Source: a virus
Strand: one strand, 5' to 3'
Virus record (IMG/VR): IMGVR_UViG_3300017991_000048
Coordinates: 186,001-250,000 of that record
Length of the DNA stretch: 64,000 nt
The notes beneath the pieces were generated by a model. That model did not search any database. It was given only the letters and a program-made list of their open reading frames with translations, and was not told the origin of the DNA. Position numbers and translations under genes: made by a program. Positions 38,393 to 48,038 of this stretch are shown piece after piece. Position 1 is the stretch's first letter; every line of letters begins with the position of its first letter.

Positions 38393-38970
38393 TAAATCAC
38401 ACTCCCAAAGCCGACTCCCGCACCACCAGCAGGAGACACCGCGCCCACAATAGGAACAGGTTGAGTGAAAGCTGTAAAAGTTATATCCAAAGCCATACCA
38501 ATAGCTGTTGCCGTTTTAACAGGGCCGTCACCTGACATCCCTACTGACGAAAGCCCCTGAATCATCATAGGGACCGCTGTTCCTCCTATAATACGGGCTA
38601 CACCTGAGCCGGTGCCGATTACCGGGTGATTCGTCTGTAAAAGTGCCAACGCAGTCCATCCTGTGACAAGGCCATTTGTAAGGCCGGTAATCACCGTTGG
38701 AGCCATTGGCCCCATAATGTTCATTGATGCATAACCAGAAAATAGAGATGCCCTCAAAAGTGGCGGCGGCACAAACACAGGAATGATACTCGTGCCTACT
38801 CCCAAAGTACCAACGTCAGCCGTTATTACCTTGGCAGCGGTCAAAAAGTATTGACACACACCAATTGCCACCCCCAAGGCAAACTTCGGCACTCCAGGCC
38901 CAACATTACCTGTGGCAAGCAAATTCGGGGCAATAAACCCTGTAGCAAGTGCCGGTGGATTAAGAGGCAT
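38392..38970 (-). CDS. hydrophobic glycine-rich baseplate protein
   Basis: This 192-residue protein is low in charge and rich in G, A, V, I, P (ALATGFIAPNLLATGNVGPG, GSGVARIIGGTAVPMMIQG, GGAGVGFGSVI). The composition recalls proteins that cap or line the spike region in large tails, but there is no PAAR signature. Its start at 38970 overlaps the stop of the HNH-type gene by 11 bases. Without the two endonuclease genes it would lie directly after the spike gene, so it is part of the original hub-spike group. Precise role unknown. Confidence 0.5.
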   Translation of the reverse strand: MPLNPPALATGFIAPNLLATGNVGPGVPKFALGVAIGVCQYFLTAAKVITADVGTLGVGTSIIPVFVPPPLLRASLFSGYASMNIMGPMAPTVITGLTNGLVTGWTALALLQTNHPVIGTGSGVARIIGGTAVPMMIQGLSSVGMSGDGPVKTATAIGMALDITFTAFTQPVPIVGAVSPAGGAGVGFGSVI

Positions 38971-39478
38971 TAGGCGAGTGGCTCCTGAGAAAAGCGGCCC
39001 ACCTACGAAATAGAGACGGGTCAGTGCAATTGTTTTTCATTGTGTTAGCAAGAAAACTGATCACAGCAATATTACCAGGGACATACCCTAACTGTGGATT
39101 AACACGGTCTAGTGACATAGACTGTGGGACGGCTTTACCAACACCAACCTCAAACGGTTGGCGGGTAATCGGACAACACCGGTCTTTTGGAACGGCCCTT
39201 CTTATATCCTCAACGCTAATTTCGAATGGAAGCCCTTTCTTACGTGCTCGTAGACGTGCTCCTTGAAACATTGCGGACTCAATATTACGCACATACTTGG
39301 CCCTGTCTTGGGCCTTGGCTTTTTCCGAAGACTCTAAACGTTGTTGCTTACCATATTCAGTAGCACGTGCCCTCAGTTTATCTGCGTTTACTGCGTAATA
39401 ACGTTTCCAATAAGCTGCACTTTTTTTGCGTTGTTGTTCAGCCTCTTCCACAGTTAAATCTGAGAGTTTTTTAGTCAT
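38960..39478 (-). CDS. HNH-type endonuclease, probable homing nuclease
   Basis: The N-terminal half is a basic coiled stretch rich in K and R that would contact DNA (residues 10-85). The C-terminal half carries CCPITRQPFE, then SLDRVNPQLGYVPGNIAVIS and LANTMK, the arrangement of an HNH-type betabeta-alpha-metal nuclease with asparagines at about 136 and 145. The usual HNH histidine pair is partly replaced (DR where DH is common), as in other phage relatives. ATG at 39478 overlaps the previous stop as ATGA, with GGAGGGGG inside the upstream codons. It is the second of two tandem paralogues in the baseplate cluster and probably selfish. Confidence 0.75.
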   Translation of the reverse strand: MTKKLSDLTVEEAEQQRKKSAAYWKRYYAVNADKLRARATEYGKQQRLESSEKAKAQDRAKYVRNIESAMFQGARLRARKKGLPFEISVEDIRRAVPKDRCCPITRQPFEVGVGKAVPQSMSLDRVNPQLGYVPGNIAVISFLANTMKNNCTDPSLFRRWAAFLRSHSPNAS

Positions 39479-39912
39479 ACCCCCTCCATATAATCAACCA
39501 ATCTGTCAAAAACTTCGGGGTCAGCACAACTTTGTTTAATAGTATTGGCCAACCTGCTAACTACTACGACATTGCCAGGGACATACCCCAACGATGGAAT
39601 AATTTTATCCAAAGTCATTGATTGAGGCTGCGGCTTTCCTCTTCCACGCTTAAATGGCAAAAGAGTAATTGGACAAATCTCTGGAATAATTTGTCGCACA
39701 TATTCTACCGTTAACGTGAAAGGCAAACTGTTTCGTTTGGCTCGTTGTTTGGCCAGCTTAAATAACAAGCGCTCAGGTGAGGCTTCTAAAATAAGCCGCT
39801 CTTTTTTACGTATCTCCTCTCTGTGTGTTTGTCTATACTTTCTAGCATAAGCTTGCAACTCACTCGCATGAGAATCGTAATAAGTCCGATTATATTTTTT
39901 ACGATCTAACAC
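39475..39912 (-). CDS. HNH-type endonuclease, probable homing nuclease, first copy
   Basis: This is a paralogue of the next gene: it has the basic N-terminus (ARKYRQTHREEIRKKER), then EICPITLLPFKRGRGK, SMTLDKIIPSLGYVPGNVVVVS and LANTIKQSC. No ATG lies near the N-terminus. I prefer GTG at 39912, five bases past the spike gene stop. A TTG at 39939, overlapping the spike gene, would add nine residues. Neither has a good ribosome site, so translation may depend on coupling to the spike gene. Free-standing nucleases of this kind cut related phage genomes that lack the insertion. Confidence 0.7.
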   Translation of the reverse strand: MLDRKKYNRTYYDSHASELQAYARKYRQTHREEIRKKERLILEASPERLLFKLAKQRAKRNSLPFTLTVEYVRQIIPEICPITLLPFKRGRGKPQPQSMTLDKIIPSLGYVPGNVVVVSRLANTIKQSCADPEVFDRLVDYMEGV

Positions 39913-39914
39913 TA

Positions 39915-42068
39915 TTAAACACTGCGTATTGTGGCACAACCCATCAAAGGAAGGCCAGTGATCCAGTCCAATGAAGGACTGCCCGGTGGGAGCATCGGTG
40001 TGCCTCTAGACACGCCCAAAGGCGCTACAGGAGCACCCAGAAGAATCTGCGCTGAAGTCAATGTAATCGCGGCGGGTGCTGTCAAAGTCATAGCCGCTCC
40101 TGCTGTCAAACTCAGAGCCAAACCCGCTGACACTGATATCGCCCCGGCTGCTGCTGCCAAAGACAAAGCCCCACTTGCTGTTGAAATCGAAATGGCACCG
40201 GAGCCCACAGCCACCGAATATGCCCCGGCTGGTACATTTGTGGTCATTGCACCACTGGCGACAGTTGTGGTTTTAGCTCCCACAGTTAGAGTTTCTGTAA
40301 CACCTCCTGCCAAAACAGTTGTAACCCTACCCCCAAGCACAATAGTTTCCAAAACCTGCAACGCATAGTGATATTGGGTCTTTCCCGATACGAGCACGTC
40401 ATAACCACCCGCATTTACCCCCATCCCCGATTGAGCATTGACGCTGAAACGGTCGGCCAAAACCCCATAACCACCGTTTACAGTTGTAGCTTTGGCTCCA
40501 GCTACATTTTCTATGCTGTCACCAGCCGCAAACGCCTCTCGATTACCCTGGAGATTCTCGCTGTAGGCTACATTGTTATTGTCCTGGACGCCTTGAGCTT
40601 CAATTACATACGATGAATGAGTGCGAAACTGTAAACCTGCTCCCGAAGCTGCACCACGAAAGTCAAAAACCGCTCCCCCTTCCAATGTCAAATGCAGAGC
40701 GATGTTGTCCGGGGTGGCGGCTCCAAGCTGCATCTTGAGAGCCCCTTCCATGTTGATCTCGGCTGACACGTTTTTTGTGCCAGAGGCGTACTTCTCAACG
40801 CGAGACCCCGGAATATTCAAAAACAGCTTGCCTTGCTTGGAGACAGCCGCAGCAAAAACGCTTGTCGTATCTGAACGTCCAGCAGGGCTTGGCGGTGGAA
40901 CCAGACGGAAAAGGTAAGCTCCCGCTGTGGTATACGATTCCATGTCATCAAGAGGTGATCTTGGGATAGCTTCCACCGCAAAGTTAGATTTCGCTGTAGC
41001 CTGGAAGTCTTCGAAAATCTTGGGACGAAGTAGCTGCCCGTACTGCTGTAGCCCGGTGCTAGAAGAAGTATCATTTCCAACCACAGTACCCAACACACGT
41101 TCAATGTAGACGGGGTTCCGATCCATCTGAAACCCATCAATTTCTTCCCGCACTTCTTGAGTCAAATCCGTCAAGTGGGTCAACTCAACTCGGTCTTCTG
41201 TGTAAACCTCTGCTGGTGTCTTCGGGTTCTCAAAGTTTACGCCAGGAGACTCAGCAGGGTAAAAAGCCTGACGCCCGTTAGAAAATACAATTGGGGGAAA
41301 CTCTGTCTCATTGTTAATACTACTTATGACCGTGGTGCCGTCATCGTCAACCGTAAAACGTTTGAGAGTTGCACCTCCGAAGTAACGATCCTCAGAGGTC
41401 TTGAGAGTCTTGCCCTCCTTGAAAATATCAGGCGGTAGATAAAGCCCACTTCTTCGTGTCGGACCGGAGGTGCGAAACACCCCAGAATCACTTTCCACAC
41501 GGTGGATGGTTTGAGACACCAGAGTTCTATCCTCATCTCGAAGCTCGAAAAGGTCACCCGCTCTATTAACTATCTTGACGTCTTTTGACAGAGCGAACTC
41601 AGCCCCAGAGGACGACATACCCCCTACGTCGCCCGGTTGGAGACGCAAACGCTTGTAACGGGTCTGAGGTGAAAAAACTTTACTATATAAATCTGCGTCT
41701 TCCGGATCGATCCCAGATGGGTCAGAAGTGGCCAATGGGTCAAAACGCATGGCCGTTCGTTTGCCAACCGGGATATACCCCAGAATCATAGCCTCGTGGA
41801 GTTGCTTATGTCTTCTACGGTAGCCAATGATTACCATCGAGTTGACCTCTGGGACACCGCCCCAAAAGCTACGTGGGCCTGCCTGAGCTTGAGTCAGATC
41901 AATCTCAAATCTTTCACCGCCCCCTGTGAGCACTCTTATATCGCACTTCAACTCTATTTCATCGACACGAGTTATCATACCGAGTTTGAGCCCCCAAGGG
42001 TCGCCCATATCGGTAAACTCAGCCCCTGGCACATAACCGGAAGGATTCTTTGGAGTAAAATCAGCCAT
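39915..42068 (-). CDS. baseplate spike protein (gp5/VgrG-like, OB fold and beta helix)
   Basis: The N-terminal part (residues about 20-115) with GLKLGMITRVDE, KCDIRVLTG and SMVIIGYRRRHKQLHEAMILGYIP is an OB-fold like that of gp5 and VgrG. The C-terminal 200 residues are short repeats (GAKTTTVASGAMTTNVPAGAY, GAISISTASGALSLAAAAG, LTAGAAMTLTAPAAITLT), the intertwined beta helix of membrane-puncturing spikes. The trimer would sit on the hub and pierce the outer membrane. No lysozyme domain is present here. The lytic domain is instead on the 45537-47357 protein. Its stop is followed at once by the endonuclease genes. Confidence 0.78.
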   Translation of the reverse strand: MADFTPKNPSGYVPGAEFTDMGDPWGLKLGMITRVDEIELKCDIRVLTGGGERFEIDLTQAQAGPRSFWGGVPEVNSMVIIGYRRRHKQLHEAMILGYIPVGKRTAMRFDPLATSDPSGIDPEDADLYSKVFSPQTRYKRLRLQPGDVGGMSSSGAEFALSKDVKIVNRAGDLFELRDEDRTLVSQTIHRVESDSGVFRTSGPTRRSGLYLPPDIFKEGKTLKTSEDRYFGGATLKRFTVDDDGTTVISSINNETEFPPIVFSNGRQAFYPAESPGVNFENPKTPAEVYTEDRVELTHLTDLTQEVREEIDGFQMDRNPVYIERVLGTVVGNDTSSSTGLQQYGQLLRPKIFEDFQATAKSNFAVEAIPRSPLDDMESYTTAGAYLFRLVPPPSPAGRSDTTSVFAAAVSKQGKLFLNIPGSRVEKYASGTKNVSAEINMEGALKMQLGAATPDNIALHLTLEGGAVFDFRGAASGAGLQFRTHSSYVIEAQGVQDNNNVAYSENLQGNREAFAAGDSIENVAGAKATTVNGGYGVLADRFSVNAQSGMGVNAGGYDVLVSGKTQYHYALQVLETIVLGGRVTTVLAGGVTETLTVGAKTTTVASGAMTTNVPAGAYSVAVGSGAISISTASGALSLAAAAGAISVSAGLALSLTAGAAMTLTAPAAITLTSAQILLGAPVAPLGVSRGTPMLPPGSPSLDWITGLPLMGCATIRSV

Positions 42069-42069
42069 A

Positions 42070-45000
42070 TCAACCTGTTCTTATCTTGGCTTGATTGTCG
42101 TCTACCCTTTGCCGAAGATCCGCAATTTGTTCATCGATAGAAGCTATGGCTTCCGGTACATTTATACCAACTACTACCGCTGAAGATTCTTGTTGCTGTA
42201 TTAGCTGGTCGCGTGTTTGTGTAAGGCGTTGTATACTAGCCTGATCTCGCTCAATCTGTTTCGTTAATGAAGTCCGTCTTGCGTTCTCTCGGAGCTTTTT
42301 CGAAAAGTCCTTCCACGATTTCTGAATATTTTCCGCGTTTGTCTTTATAGCTCCCACCGCCGCTTCAGGATCACCCAAAGAAGCTCGCCTTGGGGCTGAA
42401 AATGGCGGGGCAAGCTCAGAGGGACGGACTATCTGCTCTGATTTAGTGGCTGTGTCTCTTGGAGTCTTAGGTAAATAATCGCCTCTAATGGCTTTCTCAA
42501 ACTCTTGGTGTGGCTTGTCCAAAGCAGTATATAGGTTAACCAAAAACTCATCTATTTTAGACACCAACTCCGATGGCGGCTGAGCAAAAATAGAGTTCAC
42601 TGTCCTATACTTGACTTGTAACTCATCCAACTTATATTGGGCTGCTTCTAACTGTTCTTTTAGCCGGTCTACAACCTTTAACTGATCTGCATACTCTTGG
42701 CCGTCTGCGTAAGTTCCTTCGGGTCGTTTAGACTTCTTATCAAGAACGTCCAACTTCCACTGAGCCTCATTAAGTTCTGCTTGAATCAGGTCCACGGCTC
42801 CCGCTGCTTGTTGAGTAGCTCCGCTATTAACTGGCCCTCCCGCTGCCTCTAAAGAAGCTAAAACAGTAGTTTCCTCTTCTGCTCCGGGGCTGGACAACGT
42901 TTTAACTTGATACCCGGTGTTGATAAAAACCAAATCTTGCCTGCCTGTAAGACAGATACAGTTCTCCTGTGTTGTAGAAGAGTCTCTTACCGACATCTCT
43001 TGTAATGTCAGCGCTCTTGATAACTGAGCAGCTTCAACTTCCGAAGAGCCTTGCTGCTGTTGTGAACCAAGAGGGGCAGAATCAATAAAGTTATCGCCTA
43101 CCTCTTGAAACTCCGGGCTCTTAGTGTCCGGATTTAAAATTGCTGCCGTCTGCCGATCTTCAGTGGTTAAAGTAGCTATCGTTCTTGCGGGGTCAGCGTA
43201 TCCGGTTGAAACCGTTGTCAATCCCTGTGAAGCTCCCGTTAACATCTCTTGCATTCTACCCGATAGAGCAAGCTGAACATCAACAGTGGCGCGAGTTTGA
43301 GTCCCGGCGTTTGTGATCAAACGACCATCTTTTAAAGAAACACGTCTTCCGTACCGGTAATGGCCAATAACTTCAAACCCTCTCTCATCACTTATCGGAC
43401 GAATTAAAGTGGTCTGTGCTTTGAGAGCCTTCAAAGTAGCGTCGTCCTCAGGAGTAACTTTGATGTTATCTTTTCGTAAAGTTAAAAGCTCACTGATAGC
43501 CCCACCTCTTGCAGAAGAGTCGTGGGCGTATATATAAACACCAGCAGAATTCAAACCATACTGATAACGATTGTTCGCATACTTATCGATTAGGGTATCC
43601 TCTTCATTGGCTTTAGCCGCGCTAAAAGATCTCTCATTAAACTCTTTCAGTGTCTCGCGCTGTTGAGCCTGCCTCCTCTTCGCTACATATGGTCTTTTTC
43701 TGGAAGGCGATTTTTGTCCTGCCTGATTACTGATATCAGCCGGGGCAAAAGCACGTGTATATGCCATGACTACATTTGGATAGCCCACCACCCTGCCTGT
43801 TTTCGGGTGCCGTAACACAAGAGGCTCGTATGGATTGTCCGCTCCTGGTTCCATATTTGTGAAAGCCTCATCATCAGGCGGTAAAGTAGCGGCGTTTCTC
43901 TTTTCCAATGTGAACACGCCTGATTTGGCGAGTTGACGAGAGCTATAATGAAAAGTTCTCGGAGTTCCCTCTTTGTTGGCTTCCGGTTCGCCAGCGAAGT
44001 CCTTGAGCTTCAAATCTCCCATACCACGAGGCGCAACGAATTTAGAACGCTTGGCAGTCAAGTTTAGAGTCGTCGTCGCCCGACTCCCGAACGACATACT
44101 ATGGCTTATCCCAGACAAGTACCAAATCTGATCTTTCGGAGCGACATAAACTGGGAATCCAAGCCGTAATTCAGGGCGCATTGGAACGGATATACTTCCC
44201 CGGTGACGGCGAGAATTGATCCGGTCTAACAAATCCAGACCGTGGTAAAACATCGCATGGGTGCTACTTAAAAACTCAGAGTTTAACGGTCTGGACCTCC
44301 AACCGTACTTTCGTAGTAGGTGGTAATCCGTGACCGAAGCAAAAGGACTTATATCCCCCGGTGCCCCTACATCAGTAAGGCCGAAAGCCTGACCTTGCAT
44401 AATGATTTGCGTAACAACTTCAGACTCCGAATCCCCAAAGTCCCAATCTATAATATCAATGTCCTGAATCCAAGACAGCGGTTTATTCCCCAAAACATCT
44501 AGGTTATAAAAAGGCGGCTTGAATACAATATCCCCTGTCGCATCCATATAGAACTCAAAACCGATAGCCTCTTTTGCAGCGTTAGCTAACTCCAGCTTGG
44601 TTTGAAACTCTGACTGCCACAAATCAACATTCATGGACTGAAGTTGCTCTCGAATTGCAGACACTCTATTGGAAGTCGGGTCATAAACCATCTGACCTCC
44701 ATCTTTACCCCCATTGGCATATTGCACCGCTGTAGAGGCATAAGCACGTTTTGGCACTGTCCCAGGCGGATTATTTCTAGAATAGGCTTGATACAAAGTA
44801 TCCCCACGAACCGCAACTCCCTGTGTCCCATAAAGAACGAGGTTACTCCGCATCCGTTGGAAACGCTGCTCCCAGTACCCCATTATGTCCGACAGAGCAG
44901 CGTCAAACGTGCCCCGTTGGCTACCTCGTTCCTTCACTAACTGATTAAGAGATCCCGTCCCAACAACCACATCGCCAAACGACTGAAACGCCAAGGTAAA

Positions 45001-45537
45001 GATCATGTCATACGGGTTGGTCCTGTTATAAACATTAAGACCCATATTCCAACTACGTGACCCGGAAGGAGCCAAATAAGCTGGATTGATATTCATTTGA
45101 CACAGTTCCCACCACTTGAGAATGTCAGAACAACTGATACTTACCGTGTGCTCCCCCGCTGAATAGTTATCCGAAACCTCAGTGATAAGACCCCAGAAGA
45201 TTGGATAGTACTGAGGTATACCTTCTACCAAATAATAGCCTTTGGCAAAGATCTCGATTTCCATCATCGGAGTAATGACGGGGGTGCCGTCAAAATAAAA
45301 ATCATCAATAGAGTGTCTAGGGACAGATAATTGGATAGAGGCGCTCCCCGGCACACTTTCCACACTCAAATCGGTCTGAATGGATGTTATATACTTATTA
45401 AAATCGAAAGAGCGCGAGCACTGAGGGCAACCTATTATCTCCTGCTCACCATTGATATAGACAATAGCGTCCGGGGCCGTAACCACAGTGGGGCGGATAT
45501 TTGGAATAAAAGTGCCTTGGTATGGGCCACGAGCCAT
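42070..45537 (-). CDS. baseplate hub protein (gp27/XkdQ-like) with coiled-coil extension
   Basis: The N-terminal part has a CPQCSRSFDF knuckle, then ITSIQTDLSVESVPGSASIQLSVPR and IFAKGYYLVEG...IFWGLITEVSDNY...VSISCSD, the tube-like hub domains of gp27/gpD proteins that join tail tube and spike. About residues 330-500 continue the hub fold (RPELRLGFPVYV, WYLSGISHSMSF). The last 300 residues form a long coiled coil (EQLEAAQYKLDELQVKYR, QIERDQASIQRL). It lies before the spike gene as in PBSX-type tails. At 1,155 residues it is unusually long for a hub. Confidence 0.7.
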   Translation of the reverse strand: MARGPYQGTFIPNIRPTVVTAPDAIVYINGEQEIIGCPQCSRSFDFNKYITSIQTDLSVESVPGSASIQLSVPRHSIDDFYFDGTPVITPMMEIEIFAKGYYLVEGIPQYYPIFWGLITEVSDNYSAGEHTVSISCSDILKWWELCQMNINPAYLAPSGSRSWNMGLNVYNRTNPYDMIFTLAFQSFGDVVVGTGSLNQLVKERGSQRGTFDAALSDIMGYWEQRFQRMRSNLVLYGTQGVAVRGDTLYQAYSRNNPPGTVPKRAYASTAVQYANGGKDGGQMVYDPTSNRVSAIREQLQSMNVDLWQSEFQTKLELANAAKEAIGFEFYMDATGDIVFKPPFYNLDVLGNKPLSWIQDIDIIDWDFGDSESEVVTQIIMQGQAFGLTDVGAPGDISPFASVTDYHLLRKYGWRSRPLNSEFLSSTHAMFYHGLDLLDRINSRRHRGSISVPMRPELRLGFPVYVAPKDQIWYLSGISHSMSFGSRATTTLNLTAKRSKFVAPRGMGDLKLKDFAGEPEANKEGTPRTFHYSSRQLAKSGVFTLEKRNAATLPPDDEAFTNMEPGADNPYEPLVLRHPKTGRVVGYPNVVMAYTRAFAPADISNQAGQKSPSRKRPYVAKRRQAQQRETLKEFNERSFSAAKANEEDTLIDKYANNRYQYGLNSAGVYIYAHDSSARGGAISELLTLRKDNIKVTPEDDATLKALKAQTTLIRPISDERGFEVIGHYRYGRRVSLKDGRLITNAGTQTRATVDVQLALSGRMQEMLTGASQGLTTVSTGYADPARTIATLTTEDRQTAAILNPDTKSPEFQEVGDNFIDSAPLGSQQQQGSSEVEAAQLSRALTLQEMSVRDSSTTQENCICLTGRQDLVFINTGYQVKTLSSPGAEEETTVLASLEAAGGPVNSGATQQAAGAVDLIQAELNEAQWKLDVLDKKSKRPEGTYADGQEYADQLKVVDRLKEQLEAAQYKLDELQVKYRTVNSIFAQPPSELVSKIDEFLVNLYTALDKPHQEFEKAIRGDYLPKTPRDTATKSEQIVRPSELAPPFSAPRRASLGDPEAAVGAIKTNAENIQKSWKDFSKKLRENARRTSLTKQIERDQASIQRLTQTRDQLIQQQESSAVVVGINVPEAIASIDEQIADLRQRVDDNQAKIRTG

Positions 45538-47357
45538 TAGATTTCCTCACCAAACTCTCCGCCAGCAGCAAACCCTTCCTCTTCTATTTGCCGTTCTGTC
45601 AACTCCACTTCTGGTGGGAAGTTCACTTCTGCGATTGGCTGTTCATTATCTCCCCCGGTCAAAGGCGGGGTATCCGCACCAATAGGCACCGCTGGAACAG
45701 TGGGTTTTCCGTATGTATATTGACGGTCATCCAAACGATCCAAAAGAAACCAAGCCCGGACAACAAACGAAAACGAGTACTCCAAAGTAAACGGGTTCTC
45801 CTCTGTCTCATCCAACGTGAAATTGTCAAAAGACCCCACATACAAAATTCCATCGTAATACAGGTACACCGAGCCCACTACAGAGAGATTCTTAGCCTTG
45901 GACCCGGAAGGTACTAACGGATCGGGAAAATATATCCCTCCGTTGTTCTTGTAGATGAGCCAGAGTGACAATAGATTTTGATAACTTGCGGAAAACTGGC
46001 GAGCAGTGCGGGTAAGACCGGGGCTGTTGCCCTCGTGAGCATCTAATGAGAAAAACGCTGCAACCTTACCAGAGCCTTCTATTCTATCTTGGTTTTCGCC
46101 CCAGTGTTCGATAATATGCCCGGTCCTGCCCCAGTTACCATCTGATATGAGCTTATCCGCAGCTACTCTAAAGGATTGAGGGTTGATCAAAAGTCTAAGC
46201 GGTGGCGTTCTCGCCATCTGATCCAAGGCATTGATAGTCTGATTGATCATGTGCTCTTGGTGAGCCATAAACTTTTTGCCCAAGTCGGTTTGATTCAAAT
46301 CCTTGTTTGCCACTTCCCATGCGGTCTTAAATGCTTTGTTGGCATTCTTCGCTCCAGATTTGGACCACCCCTCACTGCTAGAACCGTCTGGCTGAAACGG
46401 CTCGTACCCAACAGCCATCCCCAACTTACGTCTGGCCCTATCGATCTGCTTCCGAAATCCTTTACGTAACGGTTTTGAGGCCAGACGGCGGTTTAAATCC
46501 ACTGCCGTAAGGTAGCCTTTAGGTGGTGGCGGAACGTCAAGGTGCTGGTTGCCCAAGTAAGCTTGTTTTTGCTTCTCCGGGTTCTTATACTCTGGCGGGG
46601 TCGCGTTACTGTTATAGATAGAGCCGTCCGGATTATTGAAGCCACCAAGCGTCATCGCTTTAAGCTCAAAAGCATTTCTGCCTTCAGCCCGACCCGCATA
46701 AAACCGCTCCATGTATATAAGTTGTTCGTTTCTGGGCATTTCTTGAAGGTTGTCCCACTGCTCTTGTGTCATACCGACTCTTTTGCCTGTGGCAGTGCCT
46801 TCGATAAATTGATTCAACCCTTTCGCAGTCACCACTCCAGTCTTACTTTTAAACCCTATTGTTGGGTTGAATCCGCTCTCGGTTTGGATGACCCGCGCCA
46901 ACTCTTCTGGCTGACACTTCAACCGATTACACATTACAACAAACCGCACCCAAAAATCGTCACTACCTGTTGATGTGGGACCACCCGGCTCTGTTGTACT
47001 TGTCGGAACTCCCCCTATCTGGCCTGGAAGATCGCCCGTAGACGATGAACCTACATCAGGATTCTCTTCAGTAAGCTGTTCAGGCGTCCCTTCAAGAGTC
47101 CGTATTGAGGCTGTCCGGTCAAGAAGGTTACGAGTGACATTCGAAGAGGGCGGAATCAGGCCCACCGCAAACATCAATGTTCTTTTTTGCTCGTAAGGTT
47201 GAGCCGTTGTTAGTGGTATAAACTGCCCATCAAGAGTCTCTTCGTGAAGTTCCAGAGCATGATAAAACTTCAGTAGCTCGTAGACAGCAGGCTGGTAAAA
47301 ATCAGCCGACTGCTCGATTTCCTGATATATCTTCTGATCTGGATTCTCGACAACCAT
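45537..47357 (-). CDS. baseplate adaptor with lytic transglycosylase domain
   Basis: Residues about 135-240 carry ARVIQTESGFNPTIGF with E160 as probable catalytic glutamate, then AKGLNQFI, the signature of SLT-type lytic transglycosylases that cut peptidoglycan during infection. Residues about 390-560 contain GHIIEHWGENQDRIEGSG and SVYLYYDGILYVGSFDNF, matching the core of the neighbouring 47357-48031 protein, a hub-adaptor family in the XkdP position. The lytic enzyme is therefore built into the baseplate. The C-terminal 45 residues are acidic and disordered. Start ATG 47357 shares TGATG with the upstream stop. Confidence 0.68.
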   Translation of the reverse strand: MVVENPDQKIYQEIEQSADFYQPAVYELLKFYHALELHEETLDGQFIPLTTAQPYEQKRTLMFAVGLIPPSSNVTRNLLDRTASIRTLEGTPEQLTEENPDVGSSSTGDLPGQIGGVPTSTTEPGGPTSTGSDDFWVRFVVMCNRLKCQPEELARVIQTESGFNPTIGFKSKTGVVTAKGLNQFIEGTATGKRVGMTQEQWDNLQEMPRNEQLIYMERFYAGRAEGRNAFELKAMTLGGFNNPDGSIYNSNATPPEYKNPEKQKQAYLGNQHLDVPPPPKGYLTAVDLNRRLASKPLRKGFRKQIDRARRKLGMAVGYEPFQPDGSSSEGWSKSGAKNANKAFKTAWEVANKDLNQTDLGKKFMAHQEHMINQTINALDQMARTPPLRLLINPQSFRVAADKLISDGNWGRTGHIIEHWGENQDRIEGSGKVAAFFSLDAHEGNSPGLTRTARQFSASYQNLLSLWLIYKNNGGIYFPDPLVPSGSKAKNLSVVGSVYLYYDGILYVGSFDNFTLDETEENPFTLEYSFSFVVRAWFLLDRLDDRQYTYGKPTVPAVPIGADTPPLTGGDNEQPIAEVNFPPEVELTERQIEEEGFAAGGEFGEEI

Positions 47358-48031
47358 CAGGTCTTAAGCTCCTTAATGTTATTGTTGTTGCCGCCAAAAT
47401 ACTTCACAGTGGGGTTATAAGTGCCCCGTGCCACGGGGTTAATACCCATCCCAGGAATCTTCATAATCTCTTCTTCGACCTTGAAGGTCCAAGACACCTG
47501 AAACGCAAAAGGCTGGTCGTCTGACTCCTGCACATCGAGCGACTGGAAATATCCTATATAAGTCCCACGGTCGTACATCAGCATTATGTGCCCCTGAAGT
47601 ACAATGCTGCCATACGGATCATAGACACTCCCATTGTTCCTATATAGGTCATGCAAGTCTCGGTACCGGTCCCATGCAATCGTCTTTTGTCGTAAAACAG
47701 AAGACAGGCCCGTATAGATGTTCATAAAGGCTCCGGTAGAACCGTCACCGTTGATCTCCGTAAGCTCATCACCCCAGTGTTGCTCTACAAACCCACCACG
47801 AGTTTGGATGCGTTCAACCCTTTTCACATGGTTCTCTGAATAGTTCTGAGGATTGACATGCATAACGAGCGCATGTGGAAGCAAGGCTCTTCTACTATTG
47901 AAAGGGCTCGTGACTTGAAACGCCATTGGGATATAAGTTTTACGCTTTTCAAGCCCATGGGTATAGTTGGGGTTCTCGGTAGGAACCTGCAACTGGTCAA
48001 AGTTAGGATTGGCTGACGGAATACGCGGCAT
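47357..48031 (-). CDS. hub adaptor/baseplate protein (XkdP position)
   Basis: This 224-residue protein has FVEQHWGDELTEINGDGSTGAF, LHDLYRNNGSVYDPYG and IMLMYDRGTYIGYFQSLDVQE. The same fold recurs at the C-terminus of the next protein, which shows a shared ancestry. In contractile tails of the PBSX type a protein in this place, between tape measure and hub, joins the tube end to the baseplate. ATG at 48031 has GAGG at good spacing. It starts seven bases past the stop of the tape measure gene. Confidence 0.6.
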   Translation of the reverse strand: MPRIPSANPNFDQLQVPTENPNYTHGLEKRKTYIPMAFQVTSPFNSRRALLPHALVMHVNPQNYSENHVKRVERIQTRGGFVEQHWGDELTEINGDGSTGAFMNIYTGLSSVLRQKTIAWDRYRDLHDLYRNNGSVYDPYGSIVLQGHIMLMYDRGTYIGYFQSLDVQESDDQPFAFQVSWTFKVEEEIMKIPGMGINPVARGTYNPTVKYFGGNNNNIKELKT

Positions 48032-48038
48032 TCAAACC

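Noticed and set aside
38392-38970. Calling the hydrophobic glycine-rich protein a PAAR tip protein.
   Set aside because: It lacks the PAAR motif and the expected histidine/cysteine metal site, and is longer than a typical PAAR domain.
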